Below, piece after piece: positions 22,852 to 31,562 of a stretch of DNA of 45,970 nucleotides. Origin of the DNA: Hymenopellis radicata. Lineage: Eukaryota; Basidiomycota; Agaricomycetes; Agaricales; Physalacriaceae. The translations under genes were made by a program, and so were the position numbers. Numbering within the stretch: position 1 is the stretch's first letter; each line of letters begins with the position of its first letter. The notes below the pieces were generated by a model. The model ran no database searches and had not been told where the DNA came from. It saw nothing but the letters and a program-made list of their open reading frames with translations. The stretch lies in NCBI GenBank assembly GCA_015501595.1, contig JADNRX010000409.1, forward strand, positions 1 through 45,970. Direction: 5' to 3'.

Positions 22852-23947
22852 ATGGTGCGTGTCTGCTGCCTTTTCGCGACTCGATTTACTAAAATTGCGC
22901 TTTCTTTCTCTAGGCCCGCAGATATGACAGTGAGCACAAAAGGCTACCCTCCAAAGAAATTGACCCAACGATTGCCCAGGCCGAACAACCATATTCTCAC
23001 CAGAAGGTGCGTATCTCTTCTACACCTCAACATGTTCTCTGTTTAAATCGTCTATTATAAAGGTCGTTTATACCAGAGTGCGTGTCCTGTAAAAGCCCCC
23101 AAGCTATCTAGCTGATCATACAGTCGAATACGCGATGGAGGCCATCTCGCGGGCAGGAACGGTCCTAGGCGTCCTGGCCACCGACGGCGTGGTCCTCGCC
23201 GCCGAGAAAAAGGTCACCGGAAAGCTGCTCGATCTCTCAGGCGGCGGATACGGTGGAAGCGGGGAGAAGATCTACCTCCTCAACTCGTGCGTCGCTGCTC
23301 TTATTTCCTCTTTCCTCTTTGCCAGCACTCATCACGACGACTGCAGCAATGTCATCGGCGGCGTCGCAGGCATAACATCGGACGCCAACTCGCTCGTCAA
23401 CTACGCGCGGACGGCCTCGCAGCAGCATCTGCTCTCGTACGACGAGGACATCCCTGTGGAGCTGCTCGCGCAGCGGATGTGCGACATGAAGCAGGGCTAC
23501 ACGCAGTATGGCGGGCTGCGGCCGTTTGGTGTGTCGCTGCTGTATGCGGGGTACGATCCCCAGTACCAGTTCCAGCTCTACCACTCGGACCCGTCTGGCA
23601 ACTATAGTGGTTGGAAGGCGACGTGCATCGGCGCGAACAACGGAACAGCACAGAGCTTGTTGAAGCAGGAATACAAGGATACAATTGGAGTCAAGGAGGC
23701 GATTGGACTTGTGCTGAGGACCATGAGCAAGACGATGGATAGTACCACGTTGGGCAGCGAAAAGTGTACGGGTCATGCTCCTTTTACCAACGTTTACTGA
23801 CTGGGATTTACAGTGGAATTCGCGGTACTGACATTGGATGAAAAGACAAAGAAGCCGAAAGCAAAGATATACAAGCCCGCAGAGATTGACGCGCTGCTCG
23901 AGTCGGAGGGACTGGCCAAGAAGGACGAAGACACAGTAATGCGGTGA
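22852..23947 (+). CDS. PRE9: 20S proteasome subunit alpha (yeast alpha3 / human PSMA4)
   Basis: Exons are 22852-22854 (the ATG alone), 22914-22929, 22980-23006, 23063-23077, 23124-23286, 23347-23766 and 23815-23947, giving 258 aa. Together the small 5' exons encode [20 protein letters not shown], the proteasome alpha N-terminal signature that gates the core particle. The body follows PRE9 closely: IEYAMEAISRAGTVLG, AAEKKVTGKLLD, the VAGITSDANSLVNYAR helix, DIKQGYTQ-like DMKQGYTQYGGLRPFGVS, and YHSDPSGNYSGWKA. The C-terminus KIYKPAEIDALL fits the alpha3 tail. Alpha subunits are not proteolytic; they form the outer rings. The intron 23287-23346 is 60 nt and free of stops. Confidence 0.95.
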
Positions 23948-24014
23948 AAGTGTACATAGATTATAAACCATCCATATGTGCAATCCGAATTGTACGAAGA
24001 TAAAAAACATAACA

Positions 24015-24805
24015 TTACCATCCCCAGTGCTTGGTGGAGGGCTGCCGGCAGTCGGACTGGGGATAGGTTGTGGTAGGCTCTTGGGCACTGCATCGCTCTC
24101 CTTGCGCCATTCCACCTTTTCGACCCGCACCTCTCCCTCTATCAGGCGGTACACGTAGGTCACGACAACCGGCCCTTGGATGTCCATGAGCGCGAAAGAC
24201 GGTATTGGGTCGCTGTATAATAATTAGCCCACTGCGACGCAGTCCAAAGATTGGCGCATACCCGTTGAATGTGCCGGTCCACGCGCCCGTCGCCGAGCCA
24301 GGATTTAAAAAGAACCGATTCTCATAGTCGACTGCTTGTATTCTGCGACGGTGTGTTCAGTAACAACGGATGGACAAGATGCTGCTGCTGCGCACGCACG
24401 TATGCGTATGCCCGCTGACGAGCACGTCCACGTCCATCTGTCTCGCCGTCGCACTGAGCGAGGCGAGGTCGCCGTTCGGCACGCTCTGGTGCCCGTGTAT
24501 GACGCCGATCTTTATGGGATTGTGCACCACCGTGACCGACATTCGGGAACGCCGTCGTCTGCGCGCGCGCGGTCAGCCCCTTTGACTAGACTATGACTGC
24601 TACGCACTTCGTCATAGTCGCCCTTGACGACATGCACGTCGGGCGATATCGTGCGGAGGTACTCGTACGTCTCGCGGTCGCAGACGTTGCCTGTGCACAG
24701 GATTTGCTGGATCTTGCCGGGGACGAGCAGTTTTTTGAATTTGACGGGCAGGTCGTGGATCCGGTGCGGGATGTGCAGGTCCCCGATTATGAGCACCAGG
24801 ACCAT
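24015..24805 (-). CDS. VPS29: Retromer subunit VPS29, with a one-nucleotide frame break
   Basis: Exons (minus strand) are 24805-24608, 24558-24400, 24342-24262 and 24212 onward. It belongs to the metallophosphoesterase fold of retromer, which retrieves receptors from endosomes. Conserved blocks are [74 protein letters not shown] and [14 protein letters not shown]. In exon 2 the sequence passes from TAFP to MSVTVVHNP only by dropping one base at 24541-24543: the exon is 159 nt where 158 would fit the phases. This is a real frameshift or an assembly insertion. After [12 protein letters not shown] the frame runs on without a stop into the antisense of PRE9, so the true C-terminus (by about 24015) is uncertain; another small intron or indel is likely. 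Convergent with PRE9. Confidence 0.83.
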
Positions 24806-25039
24806 GATGAAGGAGGGAGGAAGGAGGGGTTGCCATTTTGGGAACCCAAATCGTGAGGCTCGCGAAATTGGAGATGTATTTGTTCTTTCTCTTGCTCAGA
24901 GAATGCTTTGTGTCTGGTCGACCCATATACTATCCACATTTATTGTCTAACCTCCCTTGAGAATCTCCGAGTTCAAGGTCCAGTGTTAAAAACGCACACA
25001 AGTTGTGTTACAGTTTAGTAAACTCTTCATCTGGAATGG

Positions 25040-25320
25040 CGCCGAGCCAGGAGGGAGTTGCTAAATGCAAAAAGATAAAACACCACAGATACAGCATGAC
25101 AATGAAAGCCGCTAAGCTACACTGCCTTAGCGAATGAGGCAAGCTCGCCGCACTCGATTTGGAGCAGAGGGACGAGAGTCCAAGAAAGAAAAGACATCAA
25201 CCGAAACTTCAAACCATACGATCCCCCACACAGAAGCCGCTGAGCCACTGGAGACCATCTAAAACGAGTGCTTGGCTCTCTGTGGGAAGGATATGACGAC
25301 TCGACGCAGGGCAAGAAAAA
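25040..25320. repeat. Duplicated block A1 of the array
   Basis: Runs from GGGAGTTGCTAAATGCAAAA (about 25050) through the motif at 25105, the AAGCTCGCCGC-CTCGATTTG stretch and the 25232 motif with its GTGCTTGGCTCTCTG tail. The same order recurs at about 26955-27230, roughly 1.93 kb away, with about 10-25% mismatches and small indels by eye. Confidence 0.65.
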
Positions 25321-26059
25321 AAATTCTGTGGAAACCAAGGCATAGAAAGCTCTGAAAGCCGCTTAGCCACCAAAGCTACAGGTCAGTTCCTCTAACACTC
25401 GAGACGAGACAGAAAGAAAAGACATTCCTGAAACTCATCGAGCCGCTAGAGTCTGCGTTACTAACCTCATGGTATTCACCCGCAAAAAAAAGTGCAGCTG
25501 AAAACGCTGAAGTACATAGACAACGAAAGCCGGTGAGCTACGTTCCCGGGAAGAACTTGAGTGTACAGTAGCGTCGAGTGATTGATGGCAGGCGAAGGAA
25601 CTGAGGGAAATTGGAATCGTGAAAACAAAGACCCCCCGACGAATGGTAAACACTCACCAGCTGTTCAAACTGTCACCCCGACTGAGAGCCAAAAAAAAAA
25701 ATGAAATGCTTTGTTATAAGTTCAGAAGCCGCTGAGCCACTGGAGACCATCCAAAACGGTGCTTGACTCTCTGTGGGAAGTCCACTCGACGCAGGCCAAG
25801 ACAAAAAGATCTCACTAAACATGGACTGAGCTCCGAAAGCCACTTGGCCACCGAAGCCTCAGAGCAGTGGAAATCCCATTCCTCTAGCGCTACTGCGACT
25901 CGAGGCTCCCAGACAGAAACAAAAGACATTCCTCAAAGTGTCTGAAGCCGTCGAATCGCTAGAGTCTAGAGAGTCAAGCAGAGTTCCGTTAGCTTGATAT
26001 CACACTCATAACAAGTACAAGTATTTGTCCCCAAACACGCAAAAAGGTCCGTCTTGTTG

Positions 26060-26320
26060 CACTAGTAGACAATGAAAGCCGGTGAGCTACGTTGCCTGTT
26101 AGAACGCGAGGGTACAATGGTTGATGACAGGAGAAGCACTGAGAGAATCGTGAAAACAAAGACCCCCGATGAATAGTGATCACTCACCAGCTGTTGCGAT
26201 GGAACAAGCCGCCACCCCGAATGGCAGAACCGTAAAAAAAAATTGCAAGTGACTCGTTGAACTAGTAGACGACGAAAGCCGCTGAGCTATGCTATCCGCA
26301 GGTCAAATGCAAAGATGGGC
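26060..26320. repeat. Duplicated block B1 of the array
   Basis: Contains motifs at 26073 and 26271 and the shared stretches TTGATGACAGG, CCCCGATGAATAGT, CACTCACCA, ACCCCGAATGGCA and GGTCAAATGCAAAGATGGGC. The same order recurs about 1.4 kb later (27455-27725), and a partial copy lies at about 25515-25670. Confidence 0.65.
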
Positions 26321-26954
26321 ATGAATAGTCAACAAGCCAGACTCGAGCGAGAAGCGCCAGAAAACAAGCAGCAGAAGATCTTCAACAGCGCCCGAAGAAA
26401 CACATGAAAGCCTGAAAAGATTTCCATGAGGAGACCAAAACAAGGCAACACGAATGGCCGATGTTGATTGTCATTCAGAAGCCGCTTAGCCACTGGAGAC
26501 CCGTGTTGCGAAGACTCTGCCTCCATGCCTACACGCGGCGGCGCCTCTACGCGAGGCTACAGGAATAAACTGAAGCAACCATGATGGCAGAAAAGATTTC
26601 GCCCACGCAGCTTCCTCCATCCTCAAAAATGTGACTGTGTCGCCTTTGGGCTTAGAGCGTCCCCGTTTAGCTACCGAGGAGCTGTCCACTCCTCTCCGGA
26701 TCCTCAAATCTACACCCGGAGCATTTACTATATCCGAGTCCAGTACTCTCGAAAACCTGAGAGAGAAAAGAACACACACACCCTGGTGCCGATGGAAGCA
26801 ACGCCAGCAAGTTGAATCCAGTTCCAGCCCAGGCCTCTGGCAAAAATCTCCGCAGCACCAGTCGCAGTAGATAACGAAAGCGATGTGCTACGTTGCCTGG
26901 ATTACTTAGTGAAGAACGAGGATCAGGGAGTCGACCAGACCATGAGGAGGCGCG

Positions 26955-27230
26955 AGCCACTGCCGGAAGGGAGTTGCTAAATGCAAAACGACCACCTAAG
27001 AGTCAAAAAGCGAATAAAGAGTTCCCATGACAAATGAAAGCCGCTAAGCTACACTGCCTTAGGGAAAGCTCGCCGCGCTCGATTTGAAGGAGAGCAGGAC
27101 AGACTCCAATAAATAAAACACATCAGACAAGACCACACGAACCCCACACAGAAGCTGCTGGAGAACGTCAAACGGTGCTTGGCGCTCTGGGAAGCGACTC
27201 GACACAGGCCAAGAAAGAAGAAAGCCGCTT
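26955..27230. repeat. Duplicated block A2 of the array
   Basis: Second copy of the block at 25040-25320. It shares GGGAGTTGCTAAATGCAAAA (about 26968), the motif at 27034, AAGCTCGCCGCGCTCGATTTG, and a degenerate third motif followed by AAACGGTGCTTGGCGCTCTG. Confidence 0.65.
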
Positions 27231-27454
27231 AGTCACCAAAGTCGTAATAGCGCAGTATACTTCCCATTTGTAGTAGGCTCTTGGTCGGCGCACGCAATGC
27301 CATAGAGAAAAAATCCACGACATTCACCTCAGATCCATGCAGAAGCCACCGGGCCACCGGAGAGACAAGCGGAATTCCCGTTAGCTCGATATTGCGGAAA
27401 CGCTACGGAGTAAGACAACGATAAGAATCCGCGAAAAAAAAGCCGTGGGTGTGT

Positions 27455-27725
27455 CAGTAAGAGACAATGAAAGCCGATGAGCTATGTTGCCTGAATGAGC
27501 TCGGTAGTCATGTAGTTGAACTGAGTGATTGATGACAGGCGAAGGGACTGAGAGATTCGTGAAAGCAAAGACTCCCCGATGAATAGTATGTAATCACTCA
27601 CCATGGAACAAGCTGCCACCCCGAATGGCAAAAACAAATTTGCAAGAGGGCAAATCGACTACTCAGTAGACAACGAAAGCCGCTGAGCTACGCTGTCCGC
27701 AGGTCAAATGCAAAGATGGGCACAA
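27455..27725. repeat. Duplicated block B2 of the array
   Basis: Second copy of the block at 26060-26320, with motifs at 27466 and 27672 and the same internal landmarks. Confidence 0.65.
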
Positions 27726-29220
27726 GAGCACAAAGTGTATGTCAACAAGCCAGACTCGAGGTAGAGACACCGGACGACGGATGTCGGACACGTTTGCTGC
27801 GACAAGTACAGCCTCCAAGTTCCGATGAGAAACCAAACGCACAGTGGACGGGCTAAGAGAAAAACAAAGCTACTCCACTGCCCATTCCAGACACATGCAA
27901 CGGGACGTGAGTCCGCCTGCAGGCTGCAGCTCTATTCTGAGTATATGTGTCTCGGAATTTCAATTCATGGACGTCGACAAGAAAGGCAAGAGACGGGGTT
28001 AGGGTCCAAATGTTCAGCCCACATGTGATCGCTTTCCGTCTTTCTTTCTTTCCCTCGCTCTGACAATCCATTCTGTCTTGGCGACCCAAATATCTAAATT
28101 CCTACCGTTCAAGTAAACTCCTCAAGAATCTCGCGAGTTCAAAAACACATCTGTTCTTCATTTGAATGCCAGTTGTTCAAAAATAACCGATGCATCACTT
28201 GCTATCAAGGCCTAGTAACTGGTAGACCACCATCCTCAAAGACTTGCTCACCTACGCACCCGAAAAGAGAGACAATCTTCAGCATTTGACTGGGAAAGCT
28301 GTGGAATCACCAGCGGCTATTGGACTCCTAGTCTCCGCCGCCACGGGTAAAAATGGTAACAAACCTCCTTGAACATTGCACAGCCTAAAGTACGCACCTC
28401 CAGGCATTCACCCGAAGTTCCGGTTGCTCCCATACAAGAAAAATACAGCAAGCTGCCGACCATGCACTCCAGAAGCCGCTTAGCCACTGGAGAGTTATTC
28501 AGTCATTCACCTCGAGAGAATTCACTTGTACGATGGAATAAGGTCAGAAAACTAACTTCTCAATGCAAGCCGACTGCTGGAAAAACCTTTTCCAAGTCGA
28601 AATATCAGACAATAGAAGCCGCTGAGCAACTACTGCCTGGCTTGAGGTGGACCCGTACTTATATGGTGAGTTTTCAGCCGAACTTGGCAAGAGAGGGATG
28701 GATGAACGAGCGTCAGCCAGCCTCCGAGCAGATAATGAGTGTCGTTCATCAAGCTTCAACCCCCTGAAAAAAACTTGCATAGTAGCCAAATAAGTAAACA
28801 ACGAAAGCCGTTGTGCCTCGGTGCCCAGTGGGTTACGATGATGCGGCACCCAAGCAAGCCAGCCAGGAATCCTCCAGGCGCGACGCCTAGTCAGACTTCA
28901 AAAAACAATGATAAGGCCTGCGATGGCGGGGCAAGAAAGACTCAGATTACGTGGGACTCGTTCCCCTGCCCAAAAATTCCTCTCGCCATGGTATAAGGCC
29001 CCATCCAGAAGCCGCTTAGCCACTAGGGAGCCGTTTACTTTCCTCCCGATCCGCGCGAATTCGCACCTAGTCCAGCGAGATTGAACAAACGGAAACGTCG
29101 ACTTGCTTTCAACACCTCCCGAGATAACTTGGGGCCTTAGGTATGCAAAGCAAAAAAAATGTCTTCAGCAAATCCCACACGGCGTTCAGAAGCCGTTTAG
29201 AGCCTGTCCGGCAACGAAAT

Positions 29221-29283
29221 CTTTTCGTGAGCTTTTCGTGAGGTTTGTGATCGGTGAGCTTTTCGTGAGTTTTGCGTGAGTTG
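29221..29283. repeat. Short tandem repeat TTTTCGTGAG
   Basis: TTTTCGTGAG occurs at 29222, 29233 and 29259, followed by TTTTGCGTGAG at 29270, with one divergent unit between. It sits directly after the last motif of the array. Confidence 0.6.
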
Positions 29284-29718
29284 CTGTCACACCGTGAGCC
29301 AAGTGTTCGGACCTGCCTCATTTGGTAGGGGCCCAGGTCTAGCCTACGTAGGGTCCCAGTGTGCCGAGAGAGGCGCCATGCCCTCCGCCCTCCCGACTGT
29401 TGCCCACGACAGCAGTGACATTACTTTTTTTATGTCTTAAAAGCAGTCTTAAGCAGTACAAACTGTTAGAATGGTTAGATCTACAACAATGTTAGTATAT
29501 TTTTGTTGAGTTTGATAATGAGAATTGTGTAGAACAGGGGTAACATTGACAACCACGGCGGGAGCAGTGCGTATGGTGGGCGGGAGTCCGGACCGAGAAA
29601 AAGAAAGAAAAAGAACGGATAGAGTAAGCGTGACATCACAGTCACAGTTATGGACTCTGGTTCTTGCCACCATGTCCTCATTGTGTTCGCCTCCTTCTGA
29701 TATTTCAGTTCTCAGAAA
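29284..29718. other. Intergenic, no gene recognised
   Basis: About 430 bases between the tandem repeat and the small minus-strand candidate gene. No feature seen. Confidence 0.4.
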
Positions 29719-30256
29719 TTACTTCCCAGAAGAATTACAAGACCTCCTACTGAGGATCGACTGAAGGCTCGGCGACCGGTTGGGGCATAAACTTGGAACC
29801 TTGCAACTGAACTCCTCACCTTCTCGAAGTTGACTCTCGCTGCACTTGGTATGTTATATGTTGTCATGTAGCCATTTGAACCATTGGAGATACGTACTTT
29901 TCGTCCACCCGGAGATGGATGTATTGCTGTGAGTTCTGCTGCCTCAGCTATATTCTCGAACAATATCTCATAGTCTCAACAGGCTCACGTCGGCTTACTA
30001 CACTTATCGTGCATTCAGAATTTATGTCCTTACCTTCTTGAATGTAGCCCAGTGATGTGCTCGCTCCGACCGCACCCCATTCCGACTCTGATCCACGCAC
30101 GAATCCGCCGCCACCGCACCGCACGCCACGTTTCAAGCTTTCGCGTTTAAAAATTTCGAGCGCCATGGAATATACAAACGCAATGCCATCTGATGGCATT
30201 GGGGTTGCGGGGGTATGGTCCATATCCGTTCGACACACTACATCCACTTGTAGCAT
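29719..30256 (-). CDS. Candidate 139-aa orphan protein
   Basis: Exons 30256-30034, 29974-29820 and 29760-29719 join with two canonical GT-AG introns of 59 nt and consistent phases (1 and 0). The reading frame was found in pieces and becomes continuous only after splicing, for example GYIQE-DYEILFENIAEAAEL across the first junction. The protein is soluble, with no signal peptide or membrane segment. It has a Gly-rich stretch (RCGGGGFVRGS) and a basic, Ser-rich C-terminus (EKSILSRRSCNSSGK). I recognise no domain. The start codon is 90 bases from the divergent candidate at 30347. Without homology or RNA support it stays a prediction. Confidence 0.45.
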
Positions 30257-30309
30257 CCGTTTCTCTGCGGTAGGAAGACGCGAGACCGAATCTGCGGCGA
30301 AGAAACCTC

Positions 30310-30316
30310 GTATATA
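30310..30316 (+). promoter_or_regulatory. TATA box of the small secreted peptide gene
   Basis: TATATAA-like element (CGTATATAACC) 37 bases upstream of the proposed ATG at 30347. The 5' leader would be very short. Confidence 0.4.
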
Positions 30317-30346
30317 ACCCTCGCCTTCACAGTCTACTCATTAACG

Positions 30347-30583
30347 ATGATACGCCGAATAACCATCCTGTATCTCGCATCCCTCGGCAGTCTTTCCCTC
30401 GCTGCGCCCGTCGCGTGGTACGACGTCCTCTTCCTATACCGATACTCAGACTAACATCGCGCCTATAGGATGCCAGCGCACCGGTCTCTCAACGCCACAG
30501 ATGACACATTTGGGTTTTGGCGCGGCAATACCAGCTTTTTCCATGATAGTGGGAGCGACAGGTTCTGGTTTGGATTTGATTAG
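30347..30583 (+). CDS. Candidate small secreted peptide, 61 aa
   Basis: Two exons, 30347-30417 and 30469-30583, with a 51-nt intron that has a good donor (GTACGA), a branch site CTAAC and acceptor TATAG. The N-terminus MIRRITILYLASLGSLSLAA is a textbook signal peptide with cleavage expected near AAP-VA. The mature part has no Cys, two N-glycosylation sequons (NAT, NTS) and an aromatic-rich C-terminus (DSGSDRFWFGFD). No domain is recognised. Basidiomycetes encode many such small secreted proteins. A minus-strand frame (30446-30682) overlaps it and is the main competing reading. Confidence 0.5.
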
Positions 30584-31562
30584 GTGACGGGCGAGTTGTG
30601 CATTAATATTGCTCCAATTTAACCAGTCCTGACTTTGCGCATAACCAGTGGCTGTAATATTACTCTGGGCAACGATATTCAACCGGCTGGCGCGACGTAG
30701 CCTTCCCTAGCGTGCCAGAGCTCGAGGCCCAGGTCGAAGCATCATAGATGTATACATATTCGCATGACCGACGGCTCATAGTACACGAATTAGAACGGCA
30801 ATAATATCGAAATACATCAACAATGGGTTGGACACGCGCACGAGTTGCGCAGGTTCTTGAGCGTGGTCGCCGCTGGTCGCCGTGGCGGATCATGGTGGTA
30901 TCATCCAAGGGTAGACTCTCATCTTGTGCCAATCTTGTGCAGTCGAGAAAGGCCTTCGGACAGTATGTGGGTGCCCATCTTACACGTGCTCGGTTTTGTT
31001 TGAAGGAGAACTGCCGATTGATCGCGCGCATGGCCATTGGCTAGCGTCCTAGAAAATCTTTTGTTTCTAATCGTCATCACGGACATGATCCTTAAACCGA
31101 CGAGCTGCACGCATCTGCAGACTGCAGTCTTGACTTGTCCTTTTGATTTTGAAATTGTAGATGATCGGTTCCACAAAGGACTCCGATGACGGATTTAGAG
31201 AGCCTCTACTCTATCTGCAGTGAAAATGGGGAGAAAACCTTTTAAAGCTTTCCTGCGTTGCGTTTTTCTGATCCGAGTTGACCGCAGGTTGTGGCGGTTG
31301 GTGATTGTTCTGTCCTCTCGCCGTTCAAGTTCGCGTAGGTGAGTTGGGCACTTCAGCACGCTCCACAAGGACAGGAGCTCGTGTTTACGGACTGCATACG
31401 AATAACCAAAACGCCGCATGCTGGCAATTGCAACGAGGTGTGTATCAGCTTTGCCATCACGCATGTGGTGTATTCGCCATACGATAGGAAATATCACAGT
31501 GCCGCTTTCATGACCTACAAAACTCTGAGGGATAATGCTGGTCGAGCAGTACTGTTTCAGAC
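30584..31562. other. Intergenic, upstream of the GH71 gene
   Basis: About 980 bases with several short open frames on both strands but no recognisable domain. It should contain the GH71 promoter; no clear element was assigned. Confidence 0.4.

Larger units (their letters stand above)
24950..29206 (-). repeat. Array of about 20 diverged A-box-like motifs, possible small Pol III RNA genes or SINEs
   Basis: No protein gene is supported here. A short motif recurs in one orientation; its plus-strand core is GAAAGCCGCTGAGCYAC or CAGAAGCCGCTTAGCCACTGG. Copies start near 25105, 25232, 25351, 25525, 25724, 25835, 26073, 26271, 26477, 26871, 27034, 27220, 27340, 27466, 27672, 28469, 28612, 28801, 29006 and 29187, with weaker ones near 25441, 25945 and 27149. 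On the minus strand the core reads TRGCNNARYGG, the tRNA A-box (for example TGGCTCAGCGG, TAGCTTAGCGG, TGGCCAAGTGG). Nearly every copy is followed about 25-40 nt downstream (minus strand) by T4-T11, like a Pol III terminator. This gives putative units of 60-70 nt. No good B-box or full cloverleaf was seen. Transcription and identity are inference. Confidence 0.6.

Noticed and set aside
23237..24187. 316-codon open frame on the minus strand
   Set aside because: Its first part is the last exon of VPS29; the rest is antisense of PRE9, whose exons are strongly conserved on the plus strand. The long open stretch is a by-product of PRE9 codon use.
25232..25251. True tRNA genes in the array
   Set aside because: A-boxes are present but no convincing B-box, anticodon arm or acceptor-stem pairing could be found in the units I read through.
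24950..29206. CRISPR-like array
   Set aside because: Motif copies are diverged, spacers vary from about 80 to 700 bases, and this is a eukaryotic nuclear sequence.
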